DNA of 45,113 nt from Verrucomicrobiota bacterium (lineage in GTDB: Bacteria > Verrucomicrobiota > Verrucomicrobiia > Limisphaerales > UBA8199). Both the position numbers and the translations under genes were made by a program. The notes under the pieces were generated by a model. That model made no database searches and was not told the origin of the DNA. It saw nothing but the letters and a program-made list of their open reading frames with translations. Shown here one piece after another: positions 22,677-30,612 of the stretch (the stretch's first letter is position 1; every line of letters begins with the position of its first letter). The stretch covers positions 1 through 45,113 of the forward strand of contig PSRM01000240.1 of the NCBI GenBank assembly GCA_003176045.1, in the 5' to 3' direction.

Positions 22677-23231
22677 TCAAGGGACATGGCCATGATGGTG
22701 GAACAGTCGCTTTCGGTTTTTGAAGAGATACCACACGATCAGCACGTTGAACCCAAGAACCATGAGCACAACAGCATACTGGCGCGCCGTGGCTCCATGC
22801 GAAATGTGCTGAACCAATTCGTAAATCTCCACCGGAATAAAAAAGGCGGATTCTCCGATAGCCAGGTATCCGATCCAGGAAATACGGAAGATCAGGCCGA
22901 ATCCTTCCAAGAGAGCGAACAGACTATAAATGAGCGTGCCTAAAAGGACCCAACTCAGGTTCGCCGGAGTAATTTCTCTGATCTTTACCGCCAACTCATG
23001 AAAGAACCTTCTTTCCGGGTCGAAGTGCAGGAATTTCACGAAATGCTGGAACAACTCTGGCAAATTCTTGTCGTGCAGTTTGTAAACACCCACGGCAAAC
23101 AACAAAGCCAGGATGCCTTTGATCAATTTGGCGACAATGATGAAGTAGAGCGTCGGCGCGCGCTTCACAGGTGCCACGGCCACGTTGTCGCCGGATTCCG
23201 GGTTCTCGATCTTTGCTTGAAAAAGCTTCAT
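22677..23231 (-). CDS. DUF2127-like membrane protein
   Basis: The 184-residue product starts MKLFQAKIENPESGDNVAVA and has about four hydrophobic segments (LYFIIVAKLIKGILALLFAVG, LSWVLLGTLIYSLFALLEGFG, IGYLAIGESAFFIPVEIYEL and YAVVLMVLGFNVLIVWYLF). The pattern VAKLIKGILALLFAVGVY, then ALLEGFGL, then FIPVEIYELVQH resembles DUF2127, a family of small integral membrane proteins of unknown function. The His-rich end (RLFHHHGHVP) may bind metal. The upstream frame to 23288 runs into a degraded family B repeat arm and is not used. Confidence 0.7.
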   Translation of the reverse strand: MKLFQAKIENPESGDNVAVAPVKRAPTLYFIIVAKLIKGILALLFAVGVYKLHDKNLPELFQHFVKFLHFDPERRFFHELAVKIREITPANLSWVLLGTLIYSLFALLEGFGLIFRISWIGYLAIGESAFFIPVEIYELVQHISHGATARQYAVVLMVLGFNVLIVWYLFKNRKRLFHHHGHVP

Positions 23232-23276
23232 CCGCGATCTCTGTTGGGGACGACGTGAGGAGTCCTTTCCACTCCT

Positions 23277-23354
23277 GCAGCAGCCCAAAGTGACGAGGGT
23301 ATGAAATTTCGGATTTCGGGTTTCGGATTGGAGCCTCGTTACCTCGGCTGCTAC
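23277..23354. repeat. Palindromic element E12 (family B, degraded left arm)
   Basis: The right arm GAGCCTCGTTACCTCGGCTG plus CTAC lies at 23331-23354. The left arm (23277-23304) is only partly complementary. The centre carries three ATTTCGG-type heptamers (23306-23326), as in element E11. It lies between the DUF2127 gene and the glycyl-tRNA synthetase gene. Confidence 0.85.
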
Positions 23355-23360
23355 AAAGAA

Positions 23361-25160
23361 TCAACGAATTTTCTCCAAAAGCAACCCCAGCAAATCGCTG
23401 ATCTTCACCCGCTCCTGCTTCATCGAATCGCGTTCGCGTAATGTGACGGTGTCCTTCAAGTCAGGTCCTTGTTCTCCAAGCGTTTCGAAATCAATTGTGA
23501 GTCCGAACGGCGTGCCGGCCTCGTCCTGTCTGCGGTAGCGCCGGCCAATGGCGCCCGCCTCGTCATAGAAAACAGACATGTGCGGACGCAATAAATCACG
23601 CACGGCTTTGGCTTTGCTTACTAATTCCGGCTTATTCTTGAGCAGCGGCAGCACCGCAACCTTGATCGGCGCAATCCGTGGGTGAAATCGCATAACGACT
23701 CGGCTCTCCATTTTGCCTTTCTCGTCCGGTGCCTGGTCTTCGGCATACGCATTGCAGATCAGCGCAAGCGCCAGCCGATCCACGCCTGCCGAGGGCTCGA
23801 TCACGTGCGGAACATAGTAGCCTTTCGTCAGCGCATCGGCATCCTCGCGAGCCTGTCTTTCGGCTTTATCGGGTGGTTCTCCCATCTTCGCCAGATACTT
23901 GAGCCTGGCTTGGGCATAGCTGTCTCGGAGACTTGTCTGGCGGCCCGAGTCGAGTTTCGGCCAGGCAGCCTTGAGGTCTTCGTCAAAAATGGACATAGGT
24001 TTCCCTGAGAACCGTTGGTGCTGGCTCAGATCGAAATCGCTTCGTGCCGCCACGCCTTCTAGTTCCTCGCCCATCAGTTCCCCCTTTTCGTCCCGCTTGC
24101 TGAATGGGAACCTGTAAAGGATGTCCACCGTCGCGCGCGCGTAATGGGCCAATTCGTCAGACTTTTGCCAATACTCGACCAGTGAGTTGCGGGGCAGCCC
24201 TATGCTCTCATAATAACGAAGCCGCTCCTCGACCCAGTACTGGTGCCAGATTTGCCAGCCCCAGTTCGGCTGGGGTTCGCCCGGATGTCCCGCCCCGGAC
24301 GGCTTCGCCACGCTTCCATAAATGGCTTCGACGGCTTCATCTGGCCGAATGAAGAACTCCAGTTCCATCTGTTCGAATTCGCGCGAACGGAAGGTAAAGT
24401 TGCGCGGGTTGATTTCGTTCCGAAACGCTTTGCCTATCTGTGCGATACCGAAAGGCACTTTCTGGCGGGAGACCTCGAGCACATTCTTGAACTGAACGAA
24501 AATCGCCTGGGCTGTTTCCGGCCGCAAGTAAGAGAGGTTGTCCGCGCTTTCCACCGGTCCGACGTACGTCTTGAGCATTAAATTGAATGGGCGCGGCTCG
24601 GTAAGCAGACTGCCGTTCTCGGGATTGTAGCGGATAGTGTCTGTGATTTGTTCCGAACGCTCGCCCTGAAGGGTCGGTTGCTGGATGCCGCGCTGCTGAT
24701 AGAACTGCGTGGCGACCTTGCGCGCACTCTCCGGCGGTTTGCCCTTGGGGAGCAGCACAGAAAAACTCTCGTTCAATGTCTTTTGTGAAGCCGCATCGGC
24801 AGCCCCGGAGTAGAAGTAGGCCATGCCGCTTTGCGGCTCGACCTGATCAGCGCGAAACCGTTTCTTCGTCAGCAAACAATCCACCATCAAATCGCTAAAC
24901 GTGCTGGTGTGACCGCTGGCTTCCCAGATCCGCGGGTGCATGATGATGGTGGCTTCGAGTCCCACCACGTCCTCCCGCAACTTCGTCATCGAACGCCACC
25001 AGGTTTCTTTGATGTTGCGTTTCAATTCGGCCCCCAGTGGGCCGTAATCCCAGAATCCATTCAGGCCGCCGTAGATTTCTGAGGATTGAAAGACAAAACC
25101 TCGCCGTTTGCAAAGCGAAGCGATTTTTTCCATCAACCCGCCCGGTTTTTGTTCAGCCAT
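23361..25160 (-). CDS. glyQS: Glycyl-tRNA synthetase, single-chain class II type
   Basis: The 599-residue enzyme charges tRNA-Gly with glycine in the cytosol. Class II motifs are visible: FQSSEIYGGLNGFWDYGPLG near the N-terminus, FRNEINPRNFTFRSREFEQ with MELEFF as motif 2, and VIEPSAGVDRLALALICNAY as motif 3 with the conserved Arg. The C-terminal anticodon-binding domain starts at about IAPIKVAVLPLL. It is the eukaryote/Gram-positive-type homodimeric form, not the alpha2-beta2 form. It is longer than usual, with an extra stretch at about residues 125-195; the Cys pair usual in the early zinc-binding region (here VDCLLTKKRFRAD) has only one Cys. Start ATG 25160 (MAEQKPGG) is preferred to ATG 25199. 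Confidence 0.95.
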   Translation of the reverse strand: MAEQKPGGLMEKIASLCKRRGFVFQSSEIYGGLNGFWDYGPLGAELKRNIKETWWRSMTKLREDVVGLEATIIMHPRIWEASGHTSTFSDLMVDCLLTKKRFRADQVEPQSGMAYFYSGAADAASQKTLNESFSVLLPKGKPPESARKVATQFYQQRGIQQPTLQGERSEQITDTIRYNPENGSLLTEPRPFNLMLKTYVGPVESADNLSYLRPETAQAIFVQFKNVLEVSRQKVPFGIAQIGKAFRNEINPRNFTFRSREFEQMELEFFIRPDEAVEAIYGSVAKPSGAGHPGEPQPNWGWQIWHQYWVEERLRYYESIGLPRNSLVEYWQKSDELAHYARATVDILYRFPFSKRDEKGELMGEELEGVAARSDFDLSQHQRFSGKPMSIFDEDLKAAWPKLDSGRQTSLRDSYAQARLKYLAKMGEPPDKAERQAREDADALTKGYYVPHVIEPSAGVDRLALALICNAYAEDQAPDEKGKMESRVVMRFHPRIAPIKVAVLPLLKNKPELVSKAKAVRDLLRPHMSVFYDEAGAIGRRYRRQDEAGTPFGLTIDFETLGEQGPDLKDTVTLRERDSMKQERVKISDLLGLLLEKIR

Positions 25161-25354
25161 AGAAGGCAGGAGTGTTCGCGAAGAAAGAGTGCATGTCAAT
25201 AGGTGGGAAATTGGAGGGTGCGATTAGAAGTGTCGGCGCCCTCGCTTTGGTGGACAGTAATGTCTGTCATTGCCTTTTTTTATTTTTCACCTCGTCGATC
25301 CCACGGCTGCTAGTGACAGCTAGGAGGAGAGCGCGTATAGTCCCGCAGCAAGCA
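25161..25354. other. Divergent promoter region of glyQS and the HAD gene
   Basis: This 194-bp space separates two divergently transcribed genes and must hold both promoters. No clear -35/-10 pair, riboswitch or T-box was recognised. A T-rich run (CTTTTTTTATTTTTC, about 25273-25287) is the only notable feature. Confidence 0.5.
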
Positions 25355-26116
25355 ATGGCCAACAAGAAGACCACACTACCAAAATATCAGAGCCTCCCGC
25401 CTGCGACGGACTCCGGCGCGGCGAGCATTCCCTCGGCTGCTATGAGCGAGGAGTCCAAAATCGTGTTCCTTTTCGACGTGGATAACACGTTGCTGGATAA
25501 TGATCGCGTCACGGATGACCTAAAGCGCCACCTGGAACGAGAGGTAGGCCTTGGAAGGGCCAAGCGGTACTGGGATTTTTTCGAGGAACTACGCGAGCAG
25601 TTGGGCTACGCCGATTATCTTGGCGCGTTGCAGCGCTATCGCGCGGAATATCCGCATGACATGCGGCTGCTGACGGTCTCGACTTTTTTAATCAATTATC
25701 CATTCGCGAACCGCCTTTACCCCGGCTCCCTGGATGCGCTGGACCACGCGCGCCGGCTCGGCACGGTGACGCTGCTAACCGACGGGGACGTAGTTTTCCA
25801 ACCGAACAAAGTGCATCGCTCGGGACTATTCGAGGCGGTAGAAGGGCGGATGATGGTGTATGTTCATAAAGAGAAGAACCTGAAGGATGTGGAAGCACGT
25901 TTTCCAGCGGAGCATTACGTGATGGTGGACGATAAGCTGCGGATTCTTACGGCACTCAAGAAGCAATGGGGGAAGCGGGTGACCACGGTTTTTGTGCGGC
26001 AGGGACATTATGCGCTGGATCCGAAGATTGTGAGGCAGTACCCACAGGCGGATGTGACGCTGGAGCGGATAGGGGAGTTGGTTGGAAGTGAGGAGATTGA
26101 GAAGATCTTTAAATGA
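25355..26116 (+). CDS. HAD-superfamily hydrolase
   Basis: The 253-residue protein has the HAD signature: motif I FLFDVDNTLLDND (about residues 35-47), motif II as LLTDGD with the conserved Thr (about 136-141), motif III Lys in VYVHKEKNLKDVE, and motif IV VMVDDKLRIL with paired Asp. The size and cap region (helical insert after motif I) fit a phosphatase of the haloacid dehalogenase type; the substrate is unknown. An N-terminal polar stretch of about 28 residues precedes MSEESK (ATG 25442), which is an alternative start. It is divergent from the glycyl-tRNA synthetase and is followed by a family B element. Confidence 0.87.
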   Translation: MANKKTTLPKYQSLPPATDSGAASIPSAAMSEESKIVFLFDVDNTLLDNDRVTDDLKRHLEREVGLGRAKRYWDFFEELREQLGYADYLGALQRYRAEYPHDMRLLTVSTFLINYPFANRLYPGSLDALDHARRLGTVTLLTDGDVVFQPNKVHRSGLFEAVEGRMMVYVHKEKNLKDVEARFPAEHYVMVDDKLRILTALKKQWGKRVTTVFVRQGHYALDPKIVRQYPQADVTLERIGELVGSEEIEKIFK

Positions 26117-26130
26117 GTTAAAAAATAATT

Positions 26131-26238
26131 GTAGCAGCCGAGGTAACGCGCGCCGCGCCGAAGTCCGTCGCAGGCGGGAGGCTCTAATCTAGCCTGCAGT
26201 GCGCAAGGATTTCAGAGCCTCGTTACCTCGGCTGCTAC
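26131..26238. repeat. Palindromic element E10 (family B)
   Basis: The 18-bp arms GTAGCAGCCGAGGTAACG (26131-26148) and CGTTACCTCGGCTGCTAC (26221-26238) are perfectly complementary. An inner stem GAGGCTCT (26178-26185) pairs with AGAGCCTC (26214-26221). It follows the HAD gene and may act as a terminator. Confidence 0.95.
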
Positions 26239-26259
26239 GTGGGTGGGTCGAAACGGCGC

Positions 26260-26287
26260 GTAAATTGTAAATCGTGAATCGTAAATT
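26260..26287. repeat. Heptamer array (GTAAATY)4
   Basis: Four units, GTAAATT, GTAAATC, GTGAATC and GTAAATT, lie between element E10 and the NDH-2 fusion gene and end 27 bp before its start codon. Confidence 0.88.
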
Positions 26288-26314
26288 GAAGGGGATTAAG
26301 ATTAAGATCAAAGG

Positions 26315-28393
26315 ATGGACAAAAAGCGCATTATCATTGTAGGCGGAGGGTTTGGCGGGGTGAAGTGCGCGCAGACGCTTTGCCGTGAATTGGCCCACGA
26401 ACAGGTCGAGGTAGTCCTGTTCAACCGCGAAAATCATCTGGTGTTCAGCCCACTGTTGGCGGAGGTCGTGGGCTCCTCGATCAATTCATTGGACGTGGTA
26501 GTGCCGCTGCGCCAATTGCTTCCACGGGTCTTATTCCGCACGGAGGTCGTGCTCAAGATCAATCTGGAGAAGCGCGAAATCGAGTTCGAAGGAGAGGATG
26601 GGAAGACCGCGCAGATGGGTTGCGATCACCTGGTTTTGGCGTGCGGAAATGCGACCGACCTCAATGTGGTGCCAGGGATGGCCGACCACGCATTTCCACT
26701 TAAGAAAGTGGGAGATGCCGCTTTTCTGCGCGCGCATATCATGGAGCGGATGGAGGATGCCGAAGTGGCGGCCAGTGCCGAGCGGCGCCAGTGGCATTTG
26801 ACCTTTCTAATTGTCGGCGGCGGATTCAGTGGCGTGGAAGTCGCCGGTGAAATCAATGATTTGGTCCGCAGCAGCGCCCGTTATTTCCGCAACTGGAAGC
26901 GCTCGGACGCCAGGGTCATATTGGTCCACGCCCGGGACCAGATCCTGCCGGAAATCAGCCCTTCCTTGCGCGAATTCGCGCGAAAGAAAATGGAGAAGGC
27001 CGGCGTCGAGATTCTGCTCAACGCGCGCGTGAACTCTGCCACGCCGGAGGGCGTGGGCCTGCAAGGCGGGCGGTTTCTGAAAGGCGCGACCATCGTCTGC
27101 ACGGTCGGTAACTCGGCAGCGCCACTCATCGCCGCTCTGAACTCCCCGAAAGAGAAGGGACGCCTGGTCACTGAGGCGGACATGCGGGTGAAGAACGCCT
27201 CGAACATCTGGGCCATCGGTGATTGCGCTTACATCGTCAACTCACTCAATGGCCAAGCCTCTCCAACCACCGGTCAGTTTGCCGAACGCCAGGGACGCCA
27301 GTGCGCGCAAAACATCGTCCGCGCGCTCCGGGGCGAGCCGGCGCGCCCGTTCGAATTCAAAGCCGTGGGCGAGCTTTGCTCGATCGGCGGGCACAAAGCA
27401 GTAGCCGACATCTTTGGCCTGCATTTATCGGGATTTTTGGCGTGGTTCGTATGGCGGGGCGTTTATCTGTTTAAGCTGCCGACCATTGGACGCCGGATGC
27501 AGGTGGGTTTCGATTGGGCAACGTTGCTCGTTTTCCCGCGCGATCTGGCGGCTGTTCGAATTGAGCAGACCGATCGTGTCTCTCACGCGCATTATGACGC
27601 GGGAGATTACATCATTCGCAAAGGCGAAGCGCCTACGCATTTCTACGTGCTGGAACAGGGCGAAGTTGAAGTGCTGCGTCCGCAGGATCAAGATGGCGCA
27701 GATGGCGAGCTTGTGACGGTGCTCGGGGCCGGCTCTTTCTTTGGCGAGCGGGCGCTGTTGGGGAACAGACCGCGCGTCATGTCTGTCCGCGCGCGCACGC
27801 CCGTTGAGGTGCTGGTGCTGGGGAAAAACCTGTTTACACAAATGTCCGGCGCGCTCGGGCCCCTAAAGGATGCCCTTGCCCAAACGCTCAATCGCCGGTC
27901 TCTGGATCACTGGAAAGAGGAACCGCAAGTGCATGACTTGCTCCGGGGCAGCCAGGTCAAAGACCTCATGGAGCCCATTCCTCAGCCGCTCCTCGAACCA
28001 GATACTACGATGCGCGAGGTCGGCCAGGCGTTCGTGGACCATCCGAATGAATTCTTCTTCGTGTCAAGTGAGGGCCAAACCCTTGAGGGCGTCATTACCA
28101 TCACCGATTTGCTCCGTGGCCGTGCCGCCGGGGCAGGTGTCGAAACCAAGGCATCCGATTTCATGACCAAAAACCCGGTCACGGTGGCTGCCGATGATGA
28201 TTGTGCACTAGCCGGAAACACATTCCGCGAGTACCGCCTCAAGACGCTTCCGGTCGTGGAGACCAAAGGCAGCAAAAAGCTCGCGGGCTGTGTCCGGATC
28301 AGAAAACTAATGGCGTTTGTTTTGAAGGAAGGTAGGGCAGGCGTCCCGCCTGCCCAGAGTGGCGGAACGCCAGGCGGGGCGCCGAGCCGTTAA
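26315..28393 (+). CDS. NDH-2-type NADH dehydrogenase fused to cNMP-binding and CBS domains
   Basis: The 692-residue protein starts with a type II NADH:quinone oxidoreductase domain (about residues 1-425) with two nucleotide-binding motifs, IIIVGGGFGG (6-15) and FLIVGGGFSGVEVAGEIND (about 166-184), and the ending NIWAIGDCAYI. A cNMP-binding domain follows (about 428-545: YDAGDYIIRKGEAPTHFYVL, GAGSFFGERALLGN), then a pair of CBS domains (about 560-672). NDH-2 feeds electrons from NADH to quinone at the inner face of the membrane. The added domains suggest control by a nucleotide, so this may be a metabolite-gated respiratory enzyme. Residues 674-692 (RAGVPPAQSGGTPGGAPSR) are encoded by a hairpin repeat. 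No operon partner is clear. Confidence 0.9.
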   Translation: MDKKRIIIVGGGFGGVKCAQTLCRELAHEQVEVVLFNRENHLVFSPLLAEVVGSSINSLDVVVPLRQLLPRVLFRTEVVLKINLEKREIEFEGEDGKTAQMGCDHLVLACGNATDLNVVPGMADHAFPLKKVGDAAFLRAHIMERMEDAEVAASAERRQWHLTFLIVGGGFSGVEVAGEINDLVRSSARYFRNWKRSDARVILVHARDQILPEISPSLREFARKKMEKAGVEILLNARVNSATPEGVGLQGGRFLKGATIVCTVGNSAAPLIAALNSPKEKGRLVTEADMRVKNASNIWAIGDCAYIVNSLNGQASPTTGQFAERQGRQCAQNIVRALRGEPARPFEFKAVGELCSIGGHKAVADIFGLHLSGFLAWFVWRGVYLFKLPTIGRRMQVGFDWATLLVFPRDLAAVRIEQTDRVSHAHYDAGDYIIRKGEAPTHFYVLEQGEVEVLRPQDQDGADGELVTVLGAGSFFGERALLGNRPRVMSVRARTPVEVLVLGKNLFTQMSGALGPLKDALAQTLNRRSLDHWKEEPQVHDLLRGSQVKDLMEPIPQPLLEPDTTMREVGQAFVDHPNEFFFVSSEGQTLEGVITITDLLRGRAAGAGVETKASDFMTKNPVTVAADDDCALAGNTFREYRLKTLPVVETKGSKKLAGCVRIRKLMAFVLKEGRAGVPPAQSGGTPGGAPSR
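28335..28355. repeat. Hairpin repeat extending the NDH-2 gene
   Basis: GGGCAGGCG and CGCCTGCCC arms enclose TCC. The hairpin and the related GC-rich bases to 28385 supply the last residues of the NDH-2 fusion protein. A similar sequence, GGGCCGGCGTCCCGCC, lies in the GH13 gene near 43701-43716. Confidence 0.85.
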
Positions 28394-28400
28394 CGATTTA

Positions 28401-28432
28401 ACGCAAAGACGCAAAGATGCAAAGGCGCAAGC
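28401..28432. repeat. Octamer array (ACGCAAAG)4
   Basis: Four units, ACGCAAAG, ACGCAAAG, ATGCAAAG and GCGCAAGC, lie directly after the NDH-2 stop. This is the same family as the arrays at 4494, 43880 and 44326. Confidence 0.88.
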
Positions 28433-28496
28433 AAGTGCAGTTATTGGGTTAGCCCAGTGGCCAATTTCTGGCACGCGAATAGCTCTGAAACAGGGG

Positions 28497-29600
28497 ATGA
28501 AGTGTCGCTCGGTTGTATGCTTTTCGGCGGCTGTGGTGGCCGCCTTCTTGGCGGGTTGGATCTGTTTCGCCCGATCTTCGCGTGAGGTTTCAGCCAAAGC
28601 CGAGGGCAAAGATCAATTCTTCGCCCTTCATGAATTGGAGTCTTTCGTTGGCTATCTTCGGGAGGGCGGCCAGACAAACACGCTAGATCGGTTCGACCAA
28701 TGCGCCAATTCGTTTATCGCCTCAGAACATATCGCGGACCTTGGGCTGACACTAGCGGTGCTGCAGAAGCTGCGGGACGGCCGCACGAACGATGCGGTGG
28801 ATATGCTTGAAATGCAGTTGAGTTCACACCTCACGAGCCTGGCTTCGAGCTACCGAGCTCTACCGGAGTCGGTTCGCCAAAACATCAGTCTTGTGCCCGT
28901 CGAGCACGCGCGAGATTACAGAACAAAATTTCCATTCCACCATGAGTACAGCCCGGATCTCGACCAGGATGATGCACAAGCGTTGAAGATTCTGCAGCAA
29001 AGAAGTCTCAAATCTGTTCGCCCTACGAGTGAGTACGATGACTTCGAAATCGCTGACGCCAGCAGATTTTCCGTGGGAATGATCGCGCAGCGGCGAGTGG
29101 ATTGCCGCGCCTTCGGCAGAAACATTGCCGTCTGCGGGGAACTGAGGGTGCCGCTTGGCACCGTTGTTCAGATCGAGGCCACAATAGTATCTGGAAGTTC
29201 TCTAGGTAAGTCTCTTCAGGATGCGTATCTCCTTAAGGTGAACAAGGTGGCATCCAATTCCCTAAGCCACCCGCCAACTTGCGAGTTCCGCACGCATTCA
29301 TGGGGAGAAGTTAAACTGGCGCGGGATTGGTTTTCATTGTACGAACTCAAAAAAGGCCGAAAAGCTGAGAGTATTGATAGCTCCCAAATGCCGGAACTTG
29401 AGCGTGACTATGTCGGGCAAACATATCGCTTGCTCGTTTACGAAGAGGGTGAGTTTTCCGGACTTCCACCTGATTTGCCCACAAACTACCCGCCGTGGCA
29501 AGACGGCCCTTTCCGTTTTCAAACTCATCTCGTTGTTCTGCGCATCGTTGAAGGCCTTGGACATTTGGAAGCAAGCCATGTAGCAAGCGCTGCTCAATGA
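28497..29600 (+). CDS. Exported or membrane-anchored protein of unknown function
   Basis: The 367-residue product starts MKCRSVVCFSAAVVAAFLAG, one hydrophobic segment that is a signal or anchor. The mature part is mixed alpha/beta, with a helical region (DAVDMLEMQLSSHLTSLASS) and a beta-rich second half (IAVCGELRVPLGTVVQIEA). No family is recognised. ATG 28497 is preferred; the longer frame from 28359 would translate the octamer array. The next small membrane gene overlaps it by 4 bp (ATGA), so the two form a coupled pair and probably work together at the membrane. Confidence 0.65.
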   Translation: MKCRSVVCFSAAVVAAFLAGWICFARSSREVSAKAEGKDQFFALHELESFVGYLREGGQTNTLDRFDQCANSFIASEHIADLGLTLAVLQKLRDGRTNDAVDMLEMQLSSHLTSLASSYRALPESVRQNISLVPVEHARDYRTKFPFHHEYSPDLDQDDAQALKILQQRSLKSVRPTSEYDDFEIADASRFSVGMIAQRRVDCRAFGRNIAVCGELRVPLGTVVQIEATIVSGSSLGKSLQDAYLLKVNKVASNSLSHPPTCEFRTHSWGEVKLARDWFSLYELKKGRKAESIDSSQMPELERDYVGQTYRLLVYEEGEFSGLPPDLPTNYPPWQDGPFRFQTHLVVLRIVEGLGHLEASHVASAAQ

Positions 29601-29890
29601 CACGAACCCGAACAGTTCTGGTGGTGATTTGCTGGGTGCTCGCAGTCCTGGGCGGAGGCTGGGCGATGTTAACATTGCTCGCTGGCTACATGACTACTAC
29701 CGGCTATCTACATAACGAGGATGTCCTTGCGGCGCTTCCCTTGCCTATTTCGGCTATCTTCATGACCCTCCTCGTTCATTTTTGGCCCAAGGGTTGCAAC
29801 TCCGGCAAAGTGTGGCCCTGGTGCGTGCCGCCTTACATCATCGCGGGCGGCCCCTTGCTCTTGCTCGGGCTGACATGGGTGCACCAATAA
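29597..29890 (+). CDS. Small three-pass membrane protein, coupled to the preceding gene
   Basis: The 97-residue product has three hydrophobic segments (VLVVICWVLAVLGGGWAMLT, LAALPLPISAIFMTLLVHF and VPPYIIAGGPLLLLGLTWV). Its start overlaps the upstream stop by 4 bp, which shows translational coupling. No known family is recognised. It may anchor or modulate the larger exported protein. A weak hairpin (29906-29920, GAACCA with TGGTTC) follows the stop. Confidence 0.65.
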   Translation: MTRTRTVLVVICWVLAVLGGGWAMLTLLAGYMTTTGYLHNEDVLAALPLPISAIFMTLLVHFWPKGCNSGKVWPWCVPPYIIAGGPLLLLGLTWVHQ

Positions 29891-30056
29891 ATCCACAGTG
29901 GGATTGAACCATCCTGGTTCCTTTCGCGGTTTGAACCGAATTGAGCGGGCTAACAGATTCTTCAGGCGAAGCTTTGGCCAGAGGCGCGCCGCTTGACTCC
30001 ACTTTATTTTCGGGCCACTATTCGCGCCGCTTGCTTGAAGGTCGAACGCCGGAATT

Positions 30057-30527
30057 ATGAATTTGGATGAGTCACAACGCAAACAAGTCGCGCAATGGAT
30101 CGTCCAGGGCGCGAAATTATCGGAAATTCAGAACCGGCTCGCCTCCGAGCTGGGCGTGCGTTTGACGTATATGGAGGTTCGCCTGTTGGTGGATGATCTC
30201 AAGCTCACCCCGAAAGATCCGGAACCCACTAAACCGGGCCAATCTACAAGTCTCGGGACGGGTAGCCCAGGGAGGTCCGGGCGCCAAACGCCGGAAGCCT
30301 CAGCCTCGCCCGCCAGTGTTTCACTCTCAGTGGACCAGGTGACGCGTCCCGGCGCGATGGTCAGCGGCAAAGTGACCTTTAGCGACCGCAACCAGGCCGA
30401 TTGGTACATTGACCAGACCGGCCGGCTCGGCGTCGTGCCCCAAAAGCAAGGCTACAGACCGACGGCCTCTGATCTGGAACAGTTCCAGCGAGAATTGGAG
30501 AGCGAGTTGAGCAGATTGGGGCTGTAG
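30057..30527 (+). CDS. Conserved hypothetical protein with HTH-like N-terminus
   Basis: The 156-residue product has a helical N-terminal part (about residues 5-50: VAQWIVQGAKLSEIQNRLAS, TYMEVRLLVDDL) that could be a helix-turn-helix. A polar Pro/Ser/Gly linker follows (about 52-87), then a C-terminal beta-type segment (VSGKVTFSDRNQADWYIDQT) and a helix at the end (LEQFQRELESELSRLGL). No signal peptide is seen. No family name can be given; the type seems frequent in Verrucomicrobia. It lies alone after the coupled membrane pair. TTGACT at 29993 might be a -35 element but has no good partner. Confidence 0.6.
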   Translation: MNLDESQRKQVAQWIVQGAKLSEIQNRLASELGVRLTYMEVRLLVDDLKLTPKDPEPTKPGQSTSLGTGSPGRSGRQTPEASASPASVSLSVDQVTRPGAMVSGKVTFSDRNQADWYIDQTGRLGVVPQKQGYRPTASDLEQFQRELESELSRLGL

Positions 30528-30536
30528 GGGCAACCT

Positions 30537-30578
30537 GAGAGATGGGAGATGGGAAATGGGAGATAGAAAATAGGAGAG
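30537..30578. repeat. Purine-rich heptamer array (GGGAGAT)6
   Basis: Six units, GAGAGAT, GGGAGAT, GGGAAAT, GGGAGAT, AGAAAAT and AGGAGAG, fill the space between two convergent genes. The array continues as degenerate purine-rich DNA to about 30605. Confidence 0.8.
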
Positions 30579-30612
30579 GAAAGAGAGGAGAGGCACGAGG
30601 ACGAGGAAGGCA

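Noticed and set aside
29993..30024. TTGACT with TATTCG as a promoter for the gene at 30057
   Set aside because: The spacing is 20 bp and the -10 match is poor, so it was not listed as a feature.
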